DNA from: Zygnema cylindricum
Taxonomy: Eukaryota; Streptophyta; Zygnematophyceae; Zygnematales; Zygnemataceae
Length of the DNA: 64,000 nt
Assembly (NCBI GenBank): GCA_037447655.1
Contig: JBBHKE010001378.1
Coordinates: 232,764 to 296,763 of the forward strand
Reading direction: 5' to 3'
Translations under genes and position numbers: made by a program
Shown: one piece after another, positions 34,021 to 45,055 of the stretch
Layout: each line of letters starts with the position of its first letter
Numbering within the stretch: the stretch's first letter is position 1
Notes under the pieces: generated by a model
The model's input: the letters and a program-made list of their open reading frames with translations, nothing else
Told to the model about the DNA's origin: nothing
The model's database searches: none

Positions 34021-35250
34021 GGGCTTAATGCCAAGATATCCGAATTTATACATCTAACACTTATTTAGATAGACATTTCTATATTGTACCTGATATGGCA
34101 TGTGTTCACAAAATCGATGTTTGAACATGTGAAAACTTACCCTCTCTATTTTTCCAAGCCTTTGTTAGTTGGAATCAAATGTGAGTGGGATTTAGAGTGG
34201 GGACGCACTCACTTTTACATGTCGACGCCGTTATTTGACTCTTTTACTGTACGCTTGTACATAATAAAAGTACGGGCTGATACATGTTGTAAACTACACT
34301 ATTCGGAAACCGTCCAATTTAGGGTGTGTTCCTATGTCCTAAAGTAAGGGTTTGTTTTGTCTTTTTTGTTTAAAATACAACCAACAAAGTGAAAATCTTT
34401 TGGTGCACAATGAAATTTTGAAAATCAAGGTACAATTTTCATCATCATTAAATTAACTACGGCTTCTCATCTAGCACTTTTCGAACCACTGCCACGTCAT
34501 TCATGCTCATCTTCATACTTTATCTAAAAGCGACTCGCAAGTCGATTTTATTAAAAGTAACAGTTGAACCACAAACGGAATTATGTTCTTGGAAGGGTTG
34601 TAAATGTTTAAGACATCTTTAAAAAACATGGAATACACAAGAAAAAAAAATTGCATACCCAAATTTTAAGGAATTTTCTCCGTATAAGGGCCATGGAGGG
34701 GTCTCAAGCAACTGATGTTCTTTCACAAAAGCAAAGTCCGTGAAGGTACCCCTCTCCCTTTCCCTCTCACACTATCAATTTTATCTCTCACTATTTGGAA
34801 CTAAACACAAAAATATTGGTAAGCAATGAAAGAGCTTTGGATAATGATTCCTTCCACTACCCTTTGGCATATTCTGATGGCAAGTCAATTGAGAAAAGTG
34901 GAAAAAACAAAATCGAGAGGCCATGGCCCAAAGTTGTTGAATCAGTGTCGTCGACGCTGTCAAACCTCACGAAGTCACAAAACCCTAAGCATCTACAATG
35001 TTTAAAAAGTTAGACGTCTACAATTGTTGTAATATTGTAAACGTCAAAAAATATTGCGAGTTTTGTAGTGGTCTTCAACCGTCACAAATTGAACCCACGT
35101 CTAGAACCGTCACAATATAAAGAATTATTTCGTTTTCGAATTTAATAACACTCTAAAAAGTAGTGCGGAAAATCTTCGTTTAAAAACAAATTAACAAGAT
35201 TAAGTTACGGCTACATGGGAACTCACCTTTACAGTAATCGAAGCTAAGTA
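34021..35250. other. Intergenic DNA, no gene recognised
   Basis: Short open frames at 34084-34347 and 34795-35013 have no recognisable domain and no codon pattern that convinces. A single AAACCCTAA word occurs near 34981 but has no gene next to it. Confidence 0.4.
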
Positions 35251-35259
35251 AACCATTCA

Positions 35260-35322
35260 TATGTGTATTTATATATGTATGTATATATGTATATATATGT
35301 ATATATATATGTATATATGTAT
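35260..35322. repeat. TATG/TATA microsatellite
   Basis: Alternating TATG and TATA steps over about 60 bp, a simple sequence repeat. Confidence 0.85.
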
Positions 35323-35916
35323 ACGAGGGTCAAAATTTAGTGGCGCCGAACTATTTTTATAAACACTAGTAGCGATTCACGTTGTATTGATATGTTTTAC
35401 TTCAATTTGATTTTTTTCGTACGATTTACAAGTACTTCACCCAAAGAACGCTTTCACGACACCAGATTCACAAATAAAGTAGGGAATTGCTAATCACAGA
35501 GACAATTTTTGTTGGGCGCACATACACCGCGAATCGTTATTAGTGTCAAAGTTTAAATAGCGTTGAAGAAAATTTACCGTAATTGATGCTAATTAAGAAT
35601 CTGATTTTTTTCAAAAAAATGGTGTATTCTAATTTCGGCGTTTATGCAAATTTGGGATTTCTTAAACTTCGTACCAAGAAAAGAAAGCGTACCCGCCTAA
35701 AAATACCGATGAAACTAAATGATAAAAAAGTGCGTCGTCACGCGCAGCCAATTGAAGCCACACTATTTACGAATCAACATTCCTACGTTGACAACGTACT
35801 TCACATTGATTCACATTCACGGAAAAAGTAAAATGCGCACATAAAAACAAAATAAAGTACGCACTTAAATGCCAACATGTGCTCTCACAGTGGAGCTCAT
35901 GTGAAGTGAGAAACTA
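35323..35916. other. TIR-element fragments
   Basis: A right-end-like sequence (TAGCGATTCACGTTGTA) lies at about 35371-35387. A left end (CACCGCGAATCGTTATTAG) lies at about 35527 after TA. The latter continues like the element at 10190 but its partner end is missing. Confidence 0.5.
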
Positions 35917-36454
35917 CACCGCGCATCGTTATTAGTGTCAAAGTCACTAATTTGGGTTCTTAAAATTTTGATTTTTTTCCTCAAATAGGATACATGATTT
36001 TAATTTTTCCTTGACGTTAATTGAGGTACCGTACAAAATAGCGTAAAGAACTAAAGTTCAATAAGATCTAAATAGCGTGGTGTACGGTCGATGTCAGACC
36101 GTACATAAATGTACCTTTTCAAGTGAAAATTTTACAAAAAATGAATTAAATCTTATGCGTTCGCATAAGAACGTGCGCTAAAAAAACGGGATTGGTCTGA
36201 CATGTAAATAAGTCTGACATGTACGAATATTTAAATTTCACTACGGTGTACGAATTTTTATATTTTGTACGGATACATATAATAATGTATATAATCGTAC
36301 AGAAAATTTTCCATTTTTCCTGTTCCAAATTAGCGTTAACACTGAAATTAGAATAAACCATTTTTTTTTTAATTTTCAAATTCTTAATTAGCGTCAGGAC
36401 GGTATATTTACTTACACACTATTTAAACTTTGACACTAATAACGATGCGCGGTG
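35917..36454. mobile_element. TIR element (MITE), CACC family, perfect ends
   Basis: Both ends read CACCGCGCATCGTTATTAG inward without mismatch and the identity continues through GTGTCAAAGT. TA flanks both sides. The element is 538 bp without transposase. It is an inverted-orientation relative of 10190-10581. Confidence 0.85.
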
Positions 36455-36456
36455 TA

Positions 36457-37258
36457 CCTGCGCGTAGCCATTCTGTTTACATGTGGTTGCCGCAGTTTTG
36501 TTACCGTAAACTTGCGCTGGCCGTGTGAATTGTTTTTTTTTATGACGGTCGACGTTCGCAAGCGCGACACTTTTTTAACCGTCGTCACAATATTTCGCCA
36601 GTTAACGTTGTTCGACGGATTGACCGTCAAATCTGAACTCAAAGTTACGTAATCTGCACTAAACTGTACTGCAATTGTACTATTTTTGACAACTATCTGC
36701 GCGCAGCAAAAATTGTCTCTGCGATTAGCAATTCCCATAATGTATTGTGGGTGCAAGGCTGCAAGCTCACACATACAATCGACACTGAAAATGGCGTTAA
36801 GTGCCAAAACAGTATTTGCGATTTTTTTTTTCGACGCCGATTCACAAAAAACATTAAAAGATAAAAAACGCTAGTTTTTGTTTAACGCTAATAGCGATGG
36901 TCGGTGTAGCTTCCAGGCCAACTGTCCATCATGTCGTGCCACGAAGCAAGCTCTCGCAAAAATGTCCGTGTCGTATTTTGAATGGGAACACGTAGTCTCA
37001 TGTCAGATATTTAAGATCGTGAAAACGATTTTACAACTGTACAATACTACAATCTGAATCTAATTTTTGTACCAGCGTCCGTCAGAGATTCTTCAAGCGT
37101 GCAATCTGAATGTAAGATTTGTTCAGGCGTACTGTCTCCGCTCATCCTAAAAACAGGGAAGGTACACGTTGCAAACCGCCAAGGTGGAGCGTCACAGCAC
37201 GTTTTCCGGCAAAGAATTTCCTCGTAGATCTTGGAGGATTTGCATCCACGCAGTTTAT
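36457..37258. other. Intergenic DNA with a TIR end
   Basis: A right-end-like CGCTAATAGCGATGGTCGGTG precedes TA near 36907. The left partner was not found. No gene seen. Confidence 0.4.
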
Positions 37259-37260
37259 TA

Positions 37261-37820
37261 CACCTTGAATCGTTATTAGCGTTATTAACGCTATATCGGC
37301 GCCCCCAAATTTTGACCCCAAAACTTGATATACAATTAATAACACTAATTGTTTTTTTTACGTTAATTAAGGGGGCGTTAATAATTCTAATTTATGATCT
37401 CGTTGAATAGTGTGGTGTACGGATGTGTCAGTCCGTACAAAATGGTCCTTTGTTGAGTAAAAAAGTACGAAACATGGATTAAAATAATCGTGATCGCACT
37501 TAAAATTATGCCCAGAATTAAAGGCAGAATGAGACTGTACCTATTTTAGTGTAGAGATATTGATCGCGTATTAACTATACGGGAGAAAACCTAAATTAGA
37601 GTAAAAGGACGGGACTGTGTACGATTTGTCAGTTTTTGTACTCGTACCTATTTTAGTGTAAAGATCCTGATCGCAGATGGGTTATAGGTTTAATGTACCC
37701 TAATTGGAATAATGGATAAATTATAGTAATTTTTATTTTTCAAAATTGTGAAAAATCCAAATTAGGAGCTAATTAATTTTTACACTAATAATTTCTTAAC
37801 GCTAATAACGATTCAAGGTG
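37261..37820. mobile_element. TIR element (MITE), CACC family, perfect ends
   Basis: The ends CACCTTGAATCGTTATTAG match perfectly in inverted orientation, with the match extending into GCGTTA. TA flanks on both sides. At 560 bp it carries internal GTAC-rich sequence and no coding region. Confidence 0.88.
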
Positions 37821-37822
37821 TA

Positions 37823-40800
37823 GTGCCGGTTCAATTTATCGGATCCCGTCACTGTTCAATAATTGATGATATCGACGCTAACAATACACAACACGGTATG
37901 TTTTCAAAATGCTTAATAGTGAAAGTGTGTATATGATGTTCACAGCATGATAATGCACCATGCGTGGGCGAGACGACGTTGACTACACCGTGAATCCGTC
38001 AATAAATTCTTAGCGTAGGGGAGAGATAAAGTTATTAATACTACTTTGGATTCCACGACCTAAAGCTAACAAAATTTCATCCTACTGTAATTCTCATAAC
38101 GTAATACAAGTTAACGGACCAATTCACGCAATGCTATGTGATTTCTTATAATCGGATGTCTTAACATATGTGAATAGGTTCATGGATTTTTCTCATGTTT
38201 TATTACTATAAATGTAATCTAATACTAATTTCATGTGTCAACGTCGTTAATTAACATTCTTATGCATTTTTGTACGGAATAACAAACACATAACTTATAA
38301 TGGTTCATTCGTTATAGTACACCACCTCAATGCTTATTGAATTAGTGTCATTTATTAACGATAGTGTGAAGGAGGAAATGGAATCATTTAATCAGTGTTG
38401 AGTTCAATGGTTGTAGTCAAGAATAATCGATATAGTGTTATTCACAATGTTCACAACTCATTGTTTAGGTAGATGTAGATGCTAGTATTCGAGTCCACAA
38501 ATTCCACTTTTATCGGTTTCAAAAATTAGATAGACGACAGATATAGCTACATTACCTAGTTTTAATGTGAGATGAGTTCAAAATTTTGATGACGTGGTTA
38601 AGACATTATAATGGTAATGAGCCCCCACGAATTACAATTACTTACAATGACATTTGTCGAGTTGTTGATGCGTCCATCCGATGAAAACTATTCCATGGCC
38701 CAAAACTTTCATTTTCTTCCAATCCAGTGTTATCTTTACAAAGGAAACCAACTACCGTGGGTTTTCAAATTTCAATCTATTACAATGTGATTTAGAAGAA
38801 AGTTTTGATTTTCGCAATTTTTGAACCATATCATGCACTCGTTTTACGCACTAAATATGTTTTTGTACTACAGTCCATATACTATTGTCTCACAAGAGTT
38901 TTGCTGGTTTTAGTGGTTATTTTTCTCATTAGGAATCGTGTAGTGAAACATTGTAAAATCTTTTGTTCTGTTTCAAACACGTTTACTATAATAGTGCAAT
39001 AATTAGTCATATGTGTTTTCTTTTTGTTCTTGTGATAATTCACTAGTTAGAGTGTTAAACGATCCTTGTAATAAATAAATTATGTTTTATAGCGATGTTG
39101 GTTTGGTACTGATTACCGTACATTTTTTTAATACATTGATATTCTTTTACATGTTTTTCCATCATTGTCCCTTATTCAAAGTTTGAAATTATAAATTTAT
39201 CTACAAAAACCTTAAGGTATATTAATCAATTTCTAATGTTCAATGACATGTGTCACTATCTCATCCTCGTTGTTCAATGTCCAACATTGAATATCCATTT
39301 TCCAGTAGAAAAAAATACTTACCCAAAGTAGTGGAAAAGTTAAATACATTAACTACTTTTCGGACTAATAGATGGAAATGAAAGTAAAAACCGATGTTCA
39401 TAGATTTATCTTTGGAAACATTCTTTTGCATTTGGTTGAAGTGTGGATTTTTAAAAAGTTGATTTTAAACAAAAGTAATAGAATAATTTGGAGTGATTAT
39501 ATTGAAAGAAAATATTGGTTTTACTCAATGACAAGTTTGAGCCCCTATGGTTATACCAGAAAATATGTTTACTCAAGTAGTTTTGACCTGTTATTACAAA
39601 CTGATGCAACATTTATTATGGCTTTTTCTTACTTATAATCTACATGTTTGTAATTAAAAACTTATACAACATTTTTTATGGCGTTTTCTTACTTCTATAC
39701 TACATGTTGGTGATTGCTCGTAGCACCGATCTATTTACGTCCACCATCATTTCTCCAACTTTCGAGTAGATTGGGAATTTTTAATTTATACCACATCACA
39801 CATAGGTTTTAATATTTAAATCTCATTATTCCTCTTATTGTCTATTTAATACTTAGAATTTGAAGTTTAAGCCAAGCGAATAATTGCTCCAACAATATGT
39901 TCTTCATCGAAAAACCTTAAAAATCGCCATTTGTTCGTCTATCTTCAAAATTCAGTCGACAACCACTCTAATTTAACACGTAATTGGATGTTAGATCTCC
40001 AACATCGAAGTCAAAAATTGTTGCCCCAATCTGCATCAATTTTTTCATAACACTCCAACTTGTCCTGATTGTTTTAGCCATTAACGGAACTGCCACACTA
40101 TTCCGAGGCTTTAAAATCACATCCTCTTAGACTAGGGACCAGACACTTATCACTATAACTCTTGCTGATTTGGTAACCGTACAAATAGCCAGTCCGCTAT
40201 GACTCCACATGTGTGCCTACGAAATCGCATGTATGCACAAAATTAACTTTTTAATTTTTTTTTTCTCTTTTCCTTTCACCAACATCACCCTCTTCTATTC
40301 ATTCCTTCTTTCTTCACTTATGTGTTCCACTCAATATCTCAGTGAAGTTATCTCAATCTCATTGATTTGACGACATTGAGAGACATAAAGTGCCAAAGGT
40401 GTTTTTAGTTTGTCACCTTGCATGTTCCCAAACTCCATGTGAGTCACTTATCCTCCTTCTCAAAATTGTAAGGGCCATCTCTTCTTCTTCTTCTTCTTTT
40501 TATTCCTCTTCCAAATACTCTTTTGCATCACTTCCAATTGAAGCCTCTTACTGATATATCACATTTGACCTTTCAACATATTATCAATTTGGTCCTCTAC
40601 AATACTTACACCTCCATACATCTGAGATCGATGGAATGGATTGGTACGACAAGTTTCTTCCTCAAATTGAATTTTGGAGAAAGTAAACGATTTCTCCAAA
40701 TGATACAAACGGGCCGCAATGGTGGTAAGAAGTCGTTATGAGGGAAAGAGTCAAATTCTTGTTTTTTTTTTTGCCTCATCATGACCACTTAGACTACTCT

Positions 40801-41225
40801 TATCTTCGATACCAATTCATATGATCAGTAATTTCCCACAAAACAAATTCAAATTAATCGCGCCAATAGCGGAAGTATTCACTACCTAAAAGAGAAAACA
40901 ATAAAACAAGATAATCAAATGAAAAAAAATACATTACAACCGAATATTTTCTACCTCCACATACTTTCGTCTTAAACTCCTAAACACTTTTGACAACTCT
41001 TTACATCCTCATGACACGTAGAGATCTTGAAAATTTGAGTTGATCGCTAAAATCCTTCAACGCCTCCAAATTGATCACGAAGGATCTTCGATTCTAATAT
41101 ATACATCTTTTCACTTAAATAAAGCTTACCTCTTGATATAACTCCAAAGACAAGATAATGTACCTCATTGAAACAAATAAACTCTTGCAGTTGCTTAGAT
41201 AACTTCTCTTTAGCCTAACATTCTA
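37823..41225. other. AT-rich gene-poor DNA
   Basis: A left TIR end (CACCGTGAATCC) occurs near 37987. A short direct duplication of about 58 bp lies at 39600-39715, built on CATTTATTATGGCTTTTTCT. A CTT microsatellite is at 40483-40500. The 88-codon frame at 39372-39638 resembles nothing I know. Confidence 0.45.
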
Positions 41226-41753
41226 CGATGCGATTCTCTATTAGTGTTAATAACACCGATTCAGCGCTGTTTAATTTTGACCATCGTACTTCAAATAAAA
41301 TTTATAATTCTATTTTTAGCTTTTTGCTATTAAAGATACAATTTTATTAATGGCAATTAGTCTAATTTATACTATTTTCAAATACTTTAGTGCACAAAAT
41401 GTGTTTGACTATACTAAAATTGCTCATTATTTTGTTCAAACGTACAAAAAAATTGACAGATAACGACGTCGAGATGGAAAAGTGAGTGCATCTACATTGG
41501 AAAGCGCACTCACATTTAATTTCTAAAATAGAGAAGAGGAAAAATAGAACTAACTTGTTCTCACATGTTCAAACGTCGATTATGTGAATCCAAGGTATAT
41601 TGACTATAATATGGAATGTATAGCCAAGTTAGTGTCCGCAATATGAATTAACTTTAATTTTTGTTGGCGTTAAGCCTTTAAACCCAAAATAGAATGAATA
41701 ATACTATTTTGTTTTCTGTAATAATTTCTTTACACTAATAGCGATTCATAGTG
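41226..41753. mobile_element. TIR element (MITE) with eroded ends
   Basis: The ends are degraded forms of the CACC terminus flanked by TA. Internal sequence (TTTTTGTTGGCGTTA, then AACCCAA) matches the element in RRP5 intron 1 at 56548-57036, which supports the assignment. Confidence 0.65.
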
Positions 41754-42294
41754 TACAGCGCCCAGTACGAGACAAATACCCGAAAATACAAAGAAGGGTG
41801 CAAAAGATGGTGCGCGGAAAGCTTCGACGCGCTTTCCTCACGAAACCAAACGAAACATAGAAAATAAAGAAACCTTGCACGTGTTTCGTACGCTCACGGA
41901 ACTACAAAAAACCATACTTGAAACATTAATCGTCTTCTTCCGAATGAAAGTTGAGTGCTCCGATCTCGAACCCCATAGATTAACATAAAAAAGAAGTAAC
42001 TATGTGGAGGCACACGTGCAAATTACTCCCACAAAACACCTCCGTATAAATGAATTTGTAGACGCGAATCGACAACGAACTTTCGTAATTCGAACCCAAT
42101 ATGAATGTTGGTTCCTCAAAACATTACAATTGTCGGCGGAAGGCGAGAACCCAAAAAAAAAGTTCCACCTCCAAAACAAACATAGTTCACGTCTTTTCGA
42201 TTGATCCGCCAATTCGCCGAATAATACTCAACGACCCTATAGGGTTTTCCAATAAAGTATTCATTTCAATTTTTCCGTTTCATCACTATTGCCC
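41754..42294. other. Intergenic DNA, no gene recognised
   Basis: Overlapping short open frames occur on both strands at 42000-42212 and neither has a recognisable domain. Confidence 0.4.
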
Positions 42295-42990
42295 AGTTTT
42301 GTGTATCGGTACGGTTTTGTCGATAACGTATATATAAATATTTTTTTTTAGCTTACTGATAATCGATATATGGCACGATATATCGACGTCGATGTTATCT
42401 CAATAAGAAAATCGGTTTTTTATCGCGATAACACGAATATTAATAATTATTGCCGATAAATATACGGTTTTTTACGTACATTTGTACGAATATCTTTACG
42501 TACTGAACTCCCGTTATAAAGAGTACGGAACAGTATACTCTCCCGTTATAAAGAGTACGGAACATTATACAAAGTACAGAACAGATTGTCATACGTGGTA
42601 TGTCATTATATATACAGTCAGTAATATAATAACATATTAGAAAGTAGCATTACATAGTGTACTTTTTTTTTGGTACTTATTGCCGATAAGGAATTTGTTG
42701 GTCTTGAAGCGATATATCGGGACCCCTCACCGTTCGATTACCGATAACTATACGTATCGGTTTTATCGCGATAAGTTTCTTACCGTGCATGTCATTATAT
42801 ATGCAGTCAGTAATATAGTACAATATATGTGAAAGTAGCATTATATAGCGTACTTTTTTTTTATTACTTATTGCAGATAAGGAATTTGTTGGTCTCGGAG
42901 CGAAATATCGGGACCCCTCACCGTTCGCTAAACGATAACTATCGGTATCGGTTTTATCGTAATAAGTTTCTTGCCGATACACAACAAAAT
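42295..42990. mobile_element. TIR element, GTATCGG family
   Basis: The ends carry TTTTGTGTATCGG and, in reverse complement, TTTTGTTGTGTATCGG. The interior is full of CGATA and TATCG words. It contains a direct duplication of about 184 bp (roughly 42605-42790 and 42791-42975). Confidence 0.6.
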
Positions 42991-43167
42991 ACTGTGTATC
43001 CAAAAAGAGCGTTGTTGTGAGACGGAAATAGTCTCAGCGGAGCCCTGACCTTAAACTTTCGAATTGTGAGTGTGAGTGGCGGAAATGGAACCGTACAATC
43101 TTTTTATTACAGTACAGTACCTTGTGCAAGAATGGCTTCGAGATTAAACGATTGGGCCTTTTTATTA

Positions 43168-44245
43168 GTGTTGTGTATCGGTAAGGATTTGCCGATAACC
43201 GATATGGACTTTTTTTCGAGTACCCGATAATCGATATATCGGTACGATATATCGCCATCGGTGTTATCGCCAGTAAATAACCGATATTTATCGTTTATTA
43301 GCGTCGATAATACCGATATCGATAACTATTGGCGATAATTGTACGGACCGTATAGATAAATATGGTCTGACAAATGTGTTCAGTCCATAGATGTCCCGTG
43401 CGCATATTACGCACGGTATAAAAACTAACGAATACTATGTATGGTACGCATCAAACGATGATGAAAAGTAAATAAAATGCGTACCTTACTTTGTTCCCGT
43501 ACAATATTTTTACAATTACGTACAGTGTCTGTCTCTGTTCGTACATTTTAGGGCTATTTTACGGGATTTTTTAGGGTTTCCAAGGTACATTGCCGTACGC
43601 TCCTTTATATTTCAGTACGGCTGCCGTAGATTTTCGTACTATTAGGTGTTTTAGGGTACACTTTCATACAATTTCGTACATTTTTGATAAATTTCCGTAC
43701 TTTTTAATAAGGATTACGCTGTTCGTACGTTTTTGTGTTGGCCGTACAGATAAATTTTCACAAATTTTACGAAAAGTATGAAAAAGACGAATACTACGTA
43801 GTTTTCGTAAAAAAGTTAAAATCCGTACGAATTGGACATCGACGGTTCAGTCTGCTCTGTTCGTCGGTTCGTTTTCTTTTTTAAAAAGTTCGATTCTCGA
43901 ATTTTACAATGTATTTTATTTTTTTGTTTCGATAGTATTGTTTTAGAACTATAAAGTATTATTTTAAATTTGTCTACGTTTACGTGATGCGCTGTCCGTA
44001 ATAATTATCCGTTAAATAGATACGGAACAGATTGCTATACGTGGCATTCCACGCTATATAATGTAAATTATGTAAAACAGTATATTACAAAGTAATATAG
44101 TATGCGTACTATATATATTTTTAAGTTATCGCCGATATGGATTTTGTTGGTCTCCGACCGATATATCGAGACCTCTGATCCTTCGATAACCGATAACTAT
44201 CGGTATAGGTGTTATCGCGATAAGCTTTTTAACGATACACAACAC
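43168..44245. mobile_element. TIR element, GTATCGG family, TA duplication
   Basis: The left end GTGTTGTGTATCGGTAA and the reverse complement of the right end GTGTTGTGTATCGTTAA are flanked by TA at 43166-43167 and 44246-44247. The interior repeats CGATAACTATCGGTAT-like words and shares CCGATATATCG blocks with 42295-42990. Confidence 0.75.
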
Positions 44246-44517
44246 TAGTAAACAGACTGCAATTAGCCAATTACTGTACAGTCATTAGATGAACGAACGT
44301 GGTCAACCGCTTAAGTACGGATATCGTACTGTTAGTGGATACTGCAGACTCGTATCAGAGAAAAGCGCGTGTGAAACTCCATATCACCATATGGCTTCAC
44401 GTGTCGAGCTCTCCATATTCTTAGGTCGTTTGGGGCATACGGTACATCGTGTATCGCGATTAGTGATACACGGCGTAGTTCAACATTTAAAATGTACGTA
44501 AAAATTTGGAAACGCTA

Positions 44518-44705
44518 CAGTGACCATCGTTATTGGAGTTGACAACATTAATTTGGTTGTGACTTGTTCTCGAGGGGAATCGTAAAATAGGACAATACTT
44601 AAGGGAGTAAACTACAATCTGCCACGTTTCCTTGCACTAAAGGAGTGATATTATGATTTCGCATTTACACTGATGAATCCTTAGTGCTAATAACAATGGG
44701 CAGTG
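44518..44705. mobile_element. Short TIR element
   Basis: The ends CAGTGACCATCGTTATTGG and, in reverse complement, CACTGCCCATTGTTATTAG are similar. The interior (ACTACAATCTGCCACGTTTC) matches the element in RRP5 intron 3. Confidence 0.55.
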
Positions 44706-45055
44706 TTTATCCTCTTCTAATCTTCTCCATTTGTATTGTAAGGTGTTACGGATTAACCAGATAGCGTCTCAATTGTTCGCACATTTCGAGTTTTGATTTG
44801 AACGTACGAAAAAGGATAGCGTAGAGACAATTTAGTAATTTAGTAATTTACGCTACACTGTTTGACACTTTTGACTTACAATATACAGCTTCGTACTATT
44901 CGCACTGAAAACTATGGTTGTACGCTTCAACACGGCTGATACTTTTCTCTCATTTTCATTTTTTCTTGAAGGGCTCCTCCTTCCTTGCATTATTTTGTCT
45001 TCGTTTCTCTCATGCTCTTTATTGTAAAGTCACCTCTCTCACATGTGTGGATTTC

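Noticed and set aside
36436-36807. 123-codon minus-strand frame
   Set aside because: It starts inside a TIR element, has no recognisable domain, and overlaps frames on the other strand.
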